From the NCBI RefSeq assembly GCF_029407905.1, contig NC_073624.1, positions 6,832,501 through 6,896,500 of the forward strand: a stretch of 64,000 bases of DNA, read 5' to 3'. The DNA is from Bubalus kerabau. Taxonomy: Eukaryota; Chordata; Mammalia; Artiodactyla; Bovidae. The notes below the pieces were generated by a model. It did not search any database, was not told where the DNA came from, and saw only the letters and a list, made by a program, of their open reading frames with translations. Each line of letters begins with the position of its first letter. The first letter of the stretch is position 1. A program made the position numbers and the translations under genes. Positions 12,248 through 23,455 of the stretch are shown one piece after another.

Positions 12248-12497
12248 TAGACCAGTGGCTTTACACCGTTGTTTGACCAAACTACACACCAGCCTGGTAC
12301 ATGCTCACTGCATTCCTTCTGCAGCTAAACTCAAGCCTGAAACAAAAGCTTCCCAATAAAGTTCTCATGCTTCGTCTTACTCTGAGCCGTCGTCTCTTGT
12401 TATTTTTCATTCCGTTCTATTTCATTTGTTTTTTTAATGCTGTTCATGACCCACTAAATTGATTTCACAACCTCCAGTTTGAAAAACTGCTCTGGGT
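12248..12497. mobile_element. Possible hAT-type DNA transposon remnant inside L2
   Basis: The left edge ctagaccagtggcttt and right edge agtttgaaaaactgctctgg are imperfect inverted repeats, and gacccactaaattgatttca is a phrase seen in old mammalian DNA elements. It interrupts sequence that otherwise reads as one L2. I am not sure of the family name. Confidence 0.35.
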
Positions 12498-14335
12498 GAT
12501 CTCATCCACTCTTCTGGCTTCAAGTCCTATCTCTGTGCTGATGACTTTCCCATATGTATCTCCATCCCCACCTTCCCCTGAGGTCCAGACACGTCCGCTG
12601 TCTACCTGACGTCTGCAAGTGGACGTCACCAGGAATCTCAGAGTTAACGTGTCCAGAAAAGCACCCTCGGCTCCTTCAGCCCTCCCCCCGCCTCGCCCCG
12701 CGCCACAGATGGCGCCGTGGTCCGGCCGCTCCGTACGGGACAGTGCCTGAGCGCAAGCTCCATGCTCCTGGTGCTGCCATCTGACGGGCCTTGGGCAGCC
12801 ACTGAACCTCCCTCTGCCCGGCTGTCTTCATTTTAATAAAGCAGGGTTTTCCGCTGTACCTTTTCCTGGGACTGCTGTGGAGCCTGAGTAGATTTTTACC
12901 TGTAGAGGACATGGAGCGGCGACTGTCACATGGCTGCTGCAGCTTGTCATCGTTATCAAGTCCCTCACATCCACTTCTGATCCATTAGCAATTCCCATTG
13001 GCTCTGACTTCAAAATATGTCCTTTCTTTGACCACATATCACCACCTCCATCAACACCACATTCGTCTCTGCAGCCAACACCCCTTACCCAGGCGACCAA
13101 AATAGCTTCTTCACTAACTCCCTGCTTCTGCCCTCGCCCCTCCCAAAGCCTGTTTTCTGCAAAACAGCCAGAGCCGAGTTGGCCATTTGAGAATTGAAAC
13201 CAGAGGGTGTTGCTCTCTAGCTCAAACCCTCCAAAGCTGCCTCATAAAATCCGACGTTCTTACATGGCTTAAAAGGCCCTTCATCTGTACTCAAACTGTC
13301 ACGTGTGTGTGACTGACTGGTGAGCATGTTAACACGCGGATTCTGGTTCAGTCGCTCCCCAAGACCCGAGACTCTGCATCCCCAACAAGAACCCAGACGG
13401 CCGTGCCGCGGGTCTGTGGACCCCTCGAGAGCAGGGCCTGTGTGCTCAGGGTCCCGTTCTCTGGCTGCACCCCTCTCTCTCCTCCCTGCACTTGGCCTTT
13501 GCCGCGTCAGCCACTTTGCTGATCCTCTCTGGAAGCCCATCCCCACCTCGCCTCTCTGCCCACCTCTCCACAGGTCTCTGCAGAGCCCATCCCCGCCCGT
13601 CCTTCCAGTTGCTTGTCACCTCCTTAAGGAGGGTTGTCGTCCTGTGTAAACCATCCTGTTCAAGTCCCACCCTTTCCCTCTACGCTTCTCTGTCCCCTTA
13701 GCCTCCCTTAGTTTTCCCTGCTGCTGCTGCTGCTGCTAAGTTGCTTCAGTCGTGTCCGACTCTGTGCCACCCCGTAGACGGCAGCCCACGAGGCTCCCCT
13801 GTCCCTGGGATTCTCCAGGCAAGAACACTGGAGTGGGTTGCCATTTCCTTCTCCAATGCATGAAAGTGAAAAGTGAAAGTGAAGTCGCTCAGTCGTGTCC
13901 AACTCTTAGTGACCCCATGGACTGCAGCCCACCAGGCTCCTCCGTCCATGGGATTTTCCAGGCAAGAGTACTGGAGTGGGGTGCCATTTCCTTCTCCAAT
14001 GCATGAAAGTGAAAAGTGAAAGTGAAGTCGCTCAGTCCTGTCCGACTCTTAGCGACCCCATGGACTGCAGCCCACCAGCTCCTCCGTCCATAGGATTTTC
14101 TGGGCAAGAGTGCTGGAGTGGGGTGCCATTACCTTCTCCGTAGTTTTCCCTAAGCATTGCTTAGTTCCTGGCCAACCCAATGTCTGTTTGTAATTGTTCA
14201 GTCTTTATTTGCTGTTTTTGTGGTAGGTCGGGACTTTTGAGACTTGTTTGTTATAGCTGTATCTCCAGAACCTAGAATCAGTGCCTGGAATGTGATATTT
14301 GCTCAGAATGTGTATTGAAGGTTGACTGTGCATGT
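12498..14335 (+). mobile_element. L2 LINE, sense, split by a Bov-A element
   Basis: An ancient L2 whose order fits the consensus. ggtgatctcatccactcttc and gtgctgatgactttcccata come first. They are followed by attcccattggctctgactt, tatcaccacctccatcaaca, gcacttggcctttgccgcgt, and finally the tail atctccagaacctagaatca at about 14262-14330. It is interrupted at 13709-14151 by a Bov-A element with TSDs. It is too decayed to code. Confidence 0.8.
13720..14140 (-). mobile_element. Bov-A SINE with three monomer units, antisense, 11-bp target-site duplication
   Basis: It starts (+ strand) with a CTG run and then has three Bov-A monomers instead of two. The last two are about 143 bp apart and near-identical, sharing the linker ccatttccttctccaatgca at 13841 and 13984. 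Perfect direct repeats tagttttccct flank the whole unit at 13709-13719 and 14141-14151, so all three units lie inside one insertion. Confidence 0.95.
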
Positions 14336-14559
14336 GTGTAAAGTTCCCCGTGTTAGACACGGGCCCCTGGAGGGAGGGGCCTTCCTTACTCCTGTTTTCA
14401 GGTGGTTAGCCTGCATCCGCACTCCAGGCCTCTCAGCCTGCCTCACCCTCAGAGCAGCAGTCCTCAGTGATGGTTAGCTGGTATTTGCCAGGCCGCTCTG
14501 CTAGGGGCTTTTGATTACCTTATGTGTTTTACAACCGTACTTCTGTGTAAGGAACACAT

Positions 14560-14690
14560 CCGTGCGTGCTAAATCGCTTCAGTCGTGTTCAACTCTTTGC
14601 AACCCTGTGGACCATAGCCCACCAGACTCCTCTGTCCATGGGGTTCTCCAGAAAAGAATACTGGAGTGGGTTACCATTTCCTTCTCGCAT
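14560..14690 (-). mobile_element. Bov-A monomer SINE fragment, antisense
   Basis: One Bov-A monomer in reverse (aaatcgcttcagtcgtgttc through gagtgggttaccatttcc). Short direct repeats aacacat lie at 14553-14559 and 14691-14697. Confidence 0.85.
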
Positions 14691-14697
14691 AACACAT

Positions 14698-15258
14698 GAC
14701 TATAGTCTTACTAAAAATAAAAAATTAAAAAGTCATTCCTCCCCTAATGTTGCTATGTATCCTTTCCAGCCATTTTCCCCACTTGCTATTTTGAAATGTA
14801 TCAGTAATAAAAGAAAAGAGGGCAGGGACTTGCTTTGCTTCCAGTATCAGAAATCTTCTTAGTGGAATAGTGCTCTGTATGTTTCACCTCACCGCAGGCA
14901 AACGCCAAGGGCATTTCTGTTGAGGAAACCAGGGCTTAAGAAGTGAGCAGTTTTGCTCAAGAGCTCACTAGCATTAAGCTGCAAAACGCAGTTCAGAATC
15001 TATCTGTGTCTGAGTTCAAGGTCCAGGCATGCCCCTTCCACCACTTCATGCTCCCAGGAGCTGTGGGGAGAGAGACTGGAGTGCTTGACTCACTGGAAGG
15101 AGGCTTTGGAGAAAGGATGTTTGAGCAGGTCATCACAGAAGCATCTGAATTAATCGGATGGTGAAAGTGGGCAGAGAACTAGCATTCTGGACAGGTAACA
15201 GCTTGGACAAAGACCTGGAGGTCAACGCACCTTTGGGGAATGGAGAGAAGTTCACTGT
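14698..15258. other. Intronic stretch without recognised features
   Basis: AT-rich at first, then mixed composition. No gene or repeat assigned. Frames at 14943-15164 lack domains. Confidence 0.4.
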
Positions 15259-15268
15259 CCACTGGAGT

Positions 15269-15456
15269 GAAAGTGAAAGCTGCTCAGTTGTGTCCGACTC
15301 TTTGCAATCCCATGAACTCGTCCATGGAATTCTCCAGGCCAGAATACTGGAGTGGGTAGCTGTTCCCTTCTCCAGGGGATCTTCCCAACTCAGGGATTGA
15401 ACCCATGTCTCCCACATTGCAGGTGGATTCTTTACCAGCTGAGCCACAAGGGAAGC
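15269..15456 (-). mobile_element. Bov-tA SINE, antisense, complete, 10-bp target-site duplication
   Basis: A complete Bov-tA in reverse. It contains the Bov-A monomer, the B-box region gggattgaaccc, the A-box region accagctgagccac and the end aagggaagc. It is flanked by ccactggagt at 15259-15268 and 15457-15466. Confidence 0.95.
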
Positions 15457-15599
15457 CCACTGGAGTAGGAGGTGCAAAATGAGGTCATGAGATGTGGAGC
15501 TAGAAATTCTGTTCGTGTCAGAAGCTGAAGGATCTTAAATTCCATGCCATGAACCGGTGATGTTTCCTCAATCTGGTTAAGTGGGAGACCAGGAATTCT

Positions 15600-16400
15600 G
15601 TTTATTTACAAAATAACGTCAGACACACAGAAAAGCACAGAGACTAGTGGCACTTGTATACCCATCACCCGGATTTAACAGTGTCGCACCGGATCCTTCT
15701 GAGTGTCCCCGTCCCTCCTCTCAGACCCGTATCCCAAACCCCAGGCCTTTTCCGTGAGTTTGTTGTTCAGTTGCCAAGTCGTGTCTGACTCTCTTCACTG
15801 TCTTTGTGTATATTGTTTCTAAAATGTATCCATGTCCATACATACAGAGCTACAGAACTAGTTTGGAAGTTTTCCATTGCTAATTCATCTAATCCAGTAA
15901 AAGGAATAAAAGCTTGATCCCACCAAATGAAGAGAACCCCCTCAGTCTCGTCTTGACGTATCTGCAGTCAGCTGAAAGAGTATCCTGGCTTTCTGGCATG
16001 GTTCAAGTATTATAGGTTTATGCCTTGTGCTTGTCTGCGCCTTGGAGAATCAGACATTTTTCTAGCCTGGGTTCCATTTAGTGAGGAATGGCATTTATAA
16101 ACTCAATACTGAATGTCTGCTTGTTTCCCTTGAATTATTAACGTTTTCTTTTAAAACTGCCTGTGTGATGTTTAGCTTTTTAGTTCACCTGAAGTTTATT
16201 TTTATGGATATCATGAGATGGGTCTAACACAATTATTTTTCTCCCTGAAAAACACCAGAAAGGTAGCATGTTATCCCAATACCCTTTAGTTTATTTTGAT
16301 TATAATTTAGAAAAAATTACAATCCATGGTAGAGCAAGTATCTTCTGACTTTCCGTAGTTTCCCAAATTTTCTTGACTAGCTTCATGTATTTCCTTAAAT
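15600..16400 (-). mobile_element. Probable old L1 remnants, antisense
   Basis: Scattered phrases (tatacccatcacccggattt, aagtttatttttatggatat, ggtctaacacaattattttt) resemble antisense L1 3' regions. A short Bov-A-like scrap gtcgtgtctgactctcttca sits near 15778. Edges are unclear. Confidence 0.4.
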
Positions 16401-17085
16401 CGAACTTTATAATTCATTTATCAGAGCCTCACAGAGGCAGTGGAGAGTCTTCTGGTTGAGGGGCTGACGGTGAGGAGACGTGAAGGATGAGGCTGCAGAG
16501 CTTGGGAGATGAGTTTTACTGAACAAATGAGCCAAATAAGTAAATTGAGTAAGCAAGTATGTAAGTATATATTGAGGCTGATCGGGGCCAGGTGCCTTAA
16601 CTATTTGAAGAGGAAATTGCAAACATGGAAAGAAAAGGTTGGAAAGATCCTAGAGGGTGTTCGGTTGGAATTGGAGGTCTCAAGATGAACCCATGGTTCG
16701 TAAACGTATATACAGCTGTGGGTATGGAGATGGTTATAGGTGTGGGTGTTCATACATAGTATTTAGCTGGAGGCAGTGACATCCCAGCAGCAGTGAACAA
16801 TCCTAGCATCCAGATCTTTGTTTCTATATATTATCCTTCTCTAAAATGAATCGTGTCCTTGGAGATATGGCTTGTTCCTGGGGGTGGCAGTATGAGCCTG
16901 AAACACCTGTGCCAGGAAGCAAGGGCCTGCTCAAGAGAGGGAATATGTCCAAAGGGTACAGGGGCCACTTTGAAGAGGCCTCCACTGGCCACAGCTGGAT
17001 AGTTTGAGAATCAAGTAGGTGAGTGGATATGTGGGTTAGGAGGGGAAGTTCTGCCCGATAATGATGGACAGAGAATCACCATTTG
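16401..17085. other. Intronic stretch without recognised features
   Basis: No gene, RNA or named repeat seen. The composition is ordinary. Confidence 0.4.
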
Positions 17086-17290
17086 GCATCCATCATAGAT
17101 GGCTCAGTGGTGAAGAATCCTCCTGTCTATGCAGAACATGCAGGTTCGATCCCTAGGTTGGGAAGATCCCCTGGCAAAGGAAATGGCAACCCACTCCAGG
17201 ATTCTTGCCTAGGGAATTCCATGGACATTGGAGCCTGGCAGGGTTACATTTCATGGGGTCACAGAGTCAAACATGATTGAGCAGCTAAAC
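17086..17290 (+). mobile_element. Bov-tA SINE, sense, diverged
   Basis: A tRNA-like head (gatggctcagtggtgaagaa, caggttcgatccctaggttg) followed by a Bov-A monomer (caacccactccaggattctt, catggggtcacagagtcaaa). It is more diverged than neighbouring copies. Confidence 0.85.
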
Positions 17291-17772
17291 AACGACCCAT
17301 CAGAGTGGTGCCTGGCTGACATGGGAGTCATCAATAGTTGGAGGTTTGACAAAGAACAAACTATTGGCACAAGATACTTGATTGATTACCAAGGTAAAGT
17401 GGTAAGTTTGCAGTGGGGAAGCCTGGCAGGGATGAGCTTGACTGGGTGAATGTGATTGGCATCGCCAGTGGAGGGTGCACTTGCCATCCCTCCCTGATGT
17501 GGTGCCCTGAGCAGAGCGCAGTGCCACATCTCTGGTATCGTTGCCAAGAAAGTGGGGACGTGGCTGGATGTGCATCCTGCAGAACGAGAGGACCATGCTC
17601 TGTCGGGGACACTGGAGTCAGGAGAACACTGGGGGCATTTCACATTGGCGAGATGCTGGTGAGGCGTGGCAGCTTGTGCCCCTGGATGGGGTCCTGGGCC
17701 AGACGGGAAAGGAAATACTGCTGGGGCAGTTCGCAAAAGTGGAACGGGCTCTGCGCTGGGCTGGTGGCACAG
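17291..17772. other. GC-rich block of unknown nature
   Basis: No repeat family recognised. Frames are open on both strands here (for example 17413 onward on + and 17386-17775 on -), but the + frame runs on into a Bov SINE. Neither product has a domain I recognise, so I do not call a gene. Confidence 0.4.
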
Positions 17773-17775
17773 CAA

Positions 17776-17936
17776 CGCTGCTGCTCAGTCGCTCAGGCGT
17801 GTCTGACTCTTGTGACCCCATGGACTGCAGCCCACCAGGTTCCTCTGTCCATGGGATTTTCCAGGCAAGAATACCGGAGTGGGTTGCTGTTTCCTTCTCC
17901 GGGGGATCTTCTCAGGCGGCTCAGTGGTAAAGGAAT
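17776..17936 (-). mobile_element. Bov-tA SINE, antisense, diverged
   Basis: Reverse Bov-A monomer (cagtcgctcaggcgtgtctg, ccatgggattttccaggcaa) with a remnant head (gggggatcttctc, ggcggctcagtggtaaagg). Confidence 0.82.
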
Positions 17937-18111
17937 ATTAATTTCCTGGTGTGGAGGGTTTCATGCTGGTTATGTAGATGAATGTTCCTGTTTTTGGAAA
18001 TGTACACTGGACGGGTTGGGGGTGATTGGGCGTCAGTCTTCAGGCTGCTCTCAAAGAGGTCAGGAAGAAGCTAATGGGTGTCTATACAGCGTGTGTATCG
18101 TCTTGCTCAGT

Positions 18112-18432
18112 ATCTGTAGGGGAATGGTTCCAAGGCCCCCTCAGACACCAAACTGTGGGTGCTCGGGTTCCTTATATAAAATGGCATAGTAGTTGCGTAT
18201 AAATCTTTCCACACATCATCTCTAGATTACTTATAATATCTAACACAATGTAAATGCTACAGAAATAGTTACAAACCTAATGTGAGTACTGTATAAATAA
18301 TTGCTAACCATGTGGCAGATTCAAGTTGTGCTTTTTATAACTTTCTGTAATTTCTCCCCTAATACATTTGATCTGTGGTTGGTTGAATCCACAGATACAG
18401 ACCCCATAGTTAACAGAGGGCTGACTGTAAGG
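18112..18432 (+). mobile_element. Tigger-like (pogo/mariner) non-autonomous DNA transposon remnant
   Basis: The run from aatggttccaaggccccct through ccttatataaaatggcatag, cttataatatctaacacaat and tggttggttgaatccacaga to agagggctgactgt follows a common mammalian Tigger-group short element with CAGTC-type ends. Exact subfamily not assigned. Confidence 0.6.
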
Positions 18433-19729
18433 TAATGAGTATGTATAGGTAATGGAGTGAATGATATAAAATATCATTAAATTAACAATGAAGTGATATT
18501 ATCAGTTGGGGAATCCTGTTGAAGGGGCTATGTAAGCCCTGTACTATTCTTGAACTTTTCTGTACCATTTGAAATTATTTCAAAGTAAGTTGTATTCTGA
18601 GACCCTACTGAGATTCTGACTGGCATGTTACTAACTAGTTTTATAAGCTAGTCTGTAGGGACTTGACCTGTGTATGATACTGAGTCTTTGCGTGTGGATA
18701 CATTTGTGTGTTTCTCTGGTGGGTGGTTTGTTTTTGAGCTCTTCTTTGGGGTCCTTCAGTAGTTTATCTATGCATGTAGCTTTTGCCTTCTTCTACTTAA
18801 TTAGTCCTCTGGTATTTGTTGTTGTTGCTGTTATAAAATGGAGCTGTTTTTGCCTACAAGTGGTGGCAGGGATTGCTTTCTGTGACCCTTTTTGTCTGTG
18901 AAGGTTTAGAAATTATATACTCATACAGCCTTTAAGTGAGGGGAAAAAATTAATAGCATCTCAGAACCCCTCAGGCTTAACTTAGGAAAAACCCACAGGG
19001 AGCCTGTGCTCCGCGGTCCCCACCGACGCCAGTGACCCTGCCCTTTTTCCAGCAGCTTTGGCCATCCTGCCCACAGAGGGGGTCATCTAAGCTGATACTG
19101 CAGGTATGGACAGGCAGCTGTCTCGTGGATGGCGCTGGGACCCCTTTGGCCCGCCCGGGAGCAGGTGTGTGGCGTCTCCACGCCGTTACAGAAGCGAGCA
19201 CTGGTAGGATGCTGCAGTCTCTTTGCTATTTGAGATCATGTCTACAAATAGGACTGCCCACCCTGGGGTGGAATTCGGTCGTTCTTATGCCTGACTCTGA
19301 GAAACAGCTCAGAGACGGTGTTGTGTGTGCACGCTCACTCGGGCGCCTCGGTGCCTGTGCGGTGTTGCTGCCCGGCGTTCTGAAGTGCGGATTCCTACAA
19401 GTGCCTCTCCCCCACCTGCCCCTGGCTGAGATATTTTTGAGATAGTGTGAGAGGTGTATTTTTAAAATAAGGTTAATGAAATTTTAAAGTGGTTATTTTC
19501 TACACAAGAATTAATGTCAATAGAAATGAAAAGGATGAAAATGCATCCACAATCCTGCCACCTTGAATAGTGGAAGGGTTTTCATTTTCCCGTGCTGACT
19601 GGCCCTGGACCAAATAATTTCTAGATAGGTGCAACCATAGCACAGATTATTTTCCTCCATCTTAGTATATAAAATAAGCATTTCCCATGGTGCTAGAATC
19701 TTCACAGTTGTTTTCAATGAGTATGTACC
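18433..19729. other. Intronic stretch without recognised features
   Basis: Includes a GC- and CpG-richer patch at 19000-19400 with an open + frame (19032-19445) that has no recognisable domain or convincing splice sites. No repeat family named. Confidence 0.4.
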
Positions 19730-20170
19730 ATTTCATTGAGTGAAAATACCATAATATATTTAATCATTTTCAGATGATAGAAAATTAGATTCTTGCCTGT
19801 CTTTACTGCTTGTAGATATCACTAGAGTGAATATGTTGGTACCTTGGTTTTTACTTGGTTGTTTTGAGATTTCTTTAGGATAAAAATCTAGTGAATAGAA
19901 TTACTGGGTTGAAAGATATTAATATTTTTATTACCAAATGGCTTTTCCAAATGGTTGTAATAATTCATGCTGCTTTTGTTATTGTTTGTACCAGCTTCAC
20001 CCCAACCTCATCAGGTATCATATAATTTCTTCTTTTGAAAATTTAAAGCTGTAGTTTTGTGTCCCTACTTTTTGCCAGCATGTATTTGATCACAGGTGAA
20101 GGTGGATGTTTTTTGTAGCTTGCAATGGCTAATATAATTCAGGTTTTCACCCTTAGAGAAGACTTTTTAG
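19730..20170 (-). mobile_element. Old L1 3' UTR remnant, antisense
   Basis: Phrases such as aatagaattactgggttgaa, ttaccaaatggcttttccaa and cttcaccccaacctcatcag follow antisense L1 3' sequence. It lies directly beside the BovB that follows. Confidence 0.55.
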
Positions 20171-20180
20171 ATCTGTGACA

Positions 20181-22195
20181 TTCTCAGTTCAATTCAGTTC
20201 AGTCGCTCAGTCGTGTCCGACTCTTTGCAACCCCATGAATCGCAGCACGCCAGGCCTCCCTGTCCATCACCAACTCCCGGAGTTCACTCAGACTCATGTC
20301 CATCGAGTCGGTGATGCCATCCAGCCATCTCATCCTCTGTCGTCCCCTTTTCCTCCTGCCCCCAATCCCTCCCAGCATCAAAGTCTTTTCCAATAAGTCA
20401 ACTCTTCGCATGAGGTGGCCAGAGTACTGGAGTTTCAGCTGTAGCATCATTCCTTCCAAAGAAATCCCAGGGCTGATCTCCTTCAGCATGGACTGGTTGG
20501 ATCTCCTTGCAGTCCAGGGGACTCTCGAGAGTCTTCTCCAATACCACAGTTCAGAAGCATCAATTCTTTGGCACTCAGCCTTCTTCACAGTCCAACTCTC
20601 ACATCCATACGTGACCACAGGAAAAACCATAGCCTTGACTAGCCGGACCTTTGTTGGCAAAGTACTGTCTCTGCTTTGGAATATGCTATCTAGGTTGGAC
20701 ATAACTTTCCTTCCAAGGAGTAAGCGTCTTTTAATTTCATGGCTGCAGTCACCATCTGCAGTGATTTTGGAGCCCCAAAAAATAAAGTCTGACACTGTTT
20801 CCCCATCTATTTCCCATGAAGTGATGGGACTGGATGCCATGATCTTCATTTTCTGAATGGTGAGCTTTAAGCCAACTTTTTCACTCTCCACTTTCACTTT
20901 CATCAAGAGGCTTTTGAGTTCCTCTTCACTTTCTGCCATAAGGGTGGTGTCATCTGCATATTTAAGTTATTGATATTTCTCCCAGCAATCTTGATTCCAG
21001 CTTGTGTTTCTTCATGTTTCTCATGATGTACTCTGCATATAAGTTAAATAAGCAGGGTGACAATATACAGCCTTGACGAGCTCCTTTTCCTATTTGGAAC
21101 CAGTCTGTTGTTCCATGTCCAGTTCTCACTGTTGCTTCCTGACCTGCATATAGGTTTCTCAAGAGGCAGGTCAGGTGGTCTGGTATTCCCATCTCTTTCA
21201 GAATTTTCCACAGTTTGTTGTGATCCACACAGTCAAAGGCTTTGGCATAGTCAATAAAGCAGAAATAGATGTTTTTCTGAAACTCTCTTGCTTTTTCCGT
21301 GATCCAGCAAATGTTGGCAATTTGGTCTCTGGTTCCTCTGCCTTATCTAAAACCAGCTTGAACATCAGGAAGTTCACGGTTCACATATTGCTGAAGCCTG
21401 GCTTGGAGAATTTTGAGCATTACTTTACTAGCGTGTGAGATGAGTGCAGTTGTGCGGTAGTTTGAGCATTCTTTGGCACTGCCTTTCTTTGGGATCGGAA
21501 TGAAAACTGACCTTTTCCTGTCCTGTGGCCACTGCTGAGTTTTCCAAATTTGCTGGCATATTGAGTGCAACACTTTCACAGCATCATCTTTCAGGATTTG
21601 AAATAGCTCAACTGGAATTCCATCACCTCCACTAGCTTTGTTTGTAGTGATGCTTTCTAAGGCCCACTTGACTTCACATTCCAGGATGTCTGGCTCTAGG
21701 TCAGTGATCACACCATTGTGATTATCTGGGGCATGAAGATCTTTTTTGTACAGTTCTTCTGTGTATTCTTGCCACCTCTTCTTAATATCTTCTGCTTCTG
21801 TTAGGTCCATACTTTTCTGTCCTTTATCAAGCCCATCTTTGCATGAAATGTTCCCTTGGTATCTCTAATTTTCTTGAAGAGATCTCTAGTCTTTCCCATT
21901 CTGTTGTTTTCCTCTATTTCTTTGCATTGATCGCTGAGGAAGGCTTTCTTATCTCTTCTTGCTATTCTTTGGAACTCTGTATTCAGATGCTTATATCTTT
22001 CCTTTTCTCCTTTGCTTTTCACTTCTCTTCTTTTCACAGATACTTGTAAGGCCTCCCCAGACAGCCATTTTGCTTTTTTGCATTTCTTTTCCATGGGGAT
22101 GGTCTTGATCCCTGTCCCCTGTACAATGTCACGAACCTCCTGTGACATTCTAGTGGGTGTTTTTTCCTCTAGACTATTGACTTGCACATTTTGAT
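20181..22195 (-). mobile_element. BovB LINE, antisense, about 2 kb, disabled
   Basis: Minus-strand frames 22187-21801, 21810-21343, 21228-20962 and 20939-20199 encode successive BovB segments, including the RT and the C terminus. The frame is broken several times. One base is missing just before the YADD catalytic motif (near 20965), and another break lies near 21240-21340. The 3' tail (+ strand tcagttcaattcagttcagt) is at 20181. Orientation is opposite to the copy at 1949-3944. Confidence 0.95.
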
Positions 22196-22599
22196 TGAGT
22201 TGGTTCCTTAAGCTGTTTTCTAGGCTCCCAAACCAGGGGACAAGCCAGCACCATCAGCACCTTATCTTATTCTTAAGGCCTGATTGTCCTGAGACACCTG
22301 TAAGCCACTGAGAAAGATCCAAGCTCTGTTCATCGGCAAATAGAACATAGAATTTGAAATACCAAGTCAAATCTTCAAGCAAATCTTTTTGCCTGATCTA
22401 CTTAAGATCCCATGTTTGCACATACATAGAGCAAATAGCATAGAACTATCCAGGTACAGACAGTAAACTCAATTCTAGGAAATGTCAGATTCCTTTATCA
22501 AATGCCTCCCAATCTGTGCCAGTCCTACTGCTGTTTCTCGGAAGGCTTCTGCCAGAATTACAGACTGGGTTGGGGTGGGGATTCCATATCCCACCTGGA

Positions 22600-22740
22600 C
22601 GTTTACTATGAATGTTTTGCTTGTTTTAACTTCTCTGAGCCTCACTTTACAAAAAGGAGCACTAATACTTGTTTAGAGCATGGTGAGGATTAAATACATT
22701 AATATTTATATAAAGTGCCTCGTGCAGTGTGTGACTTGAG
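22600..22740 (+). mobile_element. MIR SINE, sense, 3' half
   Basis: Contains ttctctgagcctcactttac, gaggattaaatacattaata and ataaagtgcctcgtgcagtg, in MIR order. Confidence 0.7.
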
Positions 22741-22784
22741 TTAGACATGAAGAAAATAGGCAATCGCTATGGTTATTGTCTGTT

Positions 22785-22912
22785 AGGATTTTTGGTTTTG
22801 GCCATGCTGTATGGCGTGAGGAGTCTTAAGTTCCTTGACCAGGGAGCAGACCCATACCTTCTGCAGTGGAAGTGCAGAGTTTTAACCACTGGACCGCCAG
22901 GGAAGTCCCAAA
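22785..22912 (-). mobile_element. CHR-type SINE, antisense
   Basis: tttttggttttggccatgct through gttccttgaccagggagcag to ttttaaccactggaccgcca and gggaagtcc is a CHR SINE in reverse. Confidence 0.85.
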
Positions 22913-23066
22913 GTATTAGAAACTTATAAAACCTGGAACAAGTGCTCCCTGCTCAGTTTATGGTACAGTGAGAGAAGGGAAGGTGGGTTTTGGAACCAAA
23001 AGAATCTGAGCTATAGGTTATCAGCTTCAGTTTACCCTACAAGGGTGACTTTTGGCAAATAACATA

Positions 23067-23071
<5 letters not shown>

Positions 23072-23112
<41 letters not shown>
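23072..23112. repeat. (TA)n microsatellite, about 20 units
   Basis: An uninterrupted TA dinucleotide run of about 41 bases, likely length-polymorphic. It follows unique sequence and precedes a Bov-tA insertion. Confidence 0.98.
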
Positions 23113-23115
<3 letters not shown>

Positions 23116-23220
23116 CCCATAAGTTGAAATACATGTAAAACTACCAGCACCTCACACACAGAATAAATGGTAGATATTATCATCAATAGCATATACCTTA
23201 GATAGTGGTTAAAGGCAAAT

Positions 23221-23445
23221 CCTTCCCATATGGTTAAAGGGCTTCCCTGGTGGCTCAAATGGTAAAGAATCTGCCTGTGATGCAGGAGACCTGGGTTTGA
23301 TCCCTGGGTTGGGACGATCCCTGGAGGGGGCATGGCAGCCCACTCCAGGCAACATTCTTGCCTGGAGAATCGCCACAGACAGAGGAGCCTGGTGGGCTAC
23401 AGTCCATAGGGTCGCAGAGTCGGACACGACTGAGCGACTAAGCAC
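23221..23445 (+). mobile_element. Bov-tA SINE, sense
   Basis: A complete head (gggcttccctggtggctcaa, ggtttgatccctgggttggg) and Bov-A monomer (cttgcctggagaatcgcc, gtcggacacgactgagcgac). Direct repeats aaaggcaaat at 23211-23220 and 23446-23455 suggest the insertion boundaries, leaving about 18 extra bases between the left repeat and the SINE head. Confidence 0.9.
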
Positions 23446-23455
23446 AAAGGCAAAT

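Noticed and set aside
15400..15456. tRNA genes suggested by A-box and B-box-like motifs
   Set aside because: They are the tRNA-Glu-like heads of Bov-tA and CHR SINEs, without a complete cloverleaf or terminator context.
17413..18189. 258-codon open frame as a gene
   Set aside because: It runs straight through an antisense Bov-tA SINE and into a Tigger-like remnant, with no recognisable domain.
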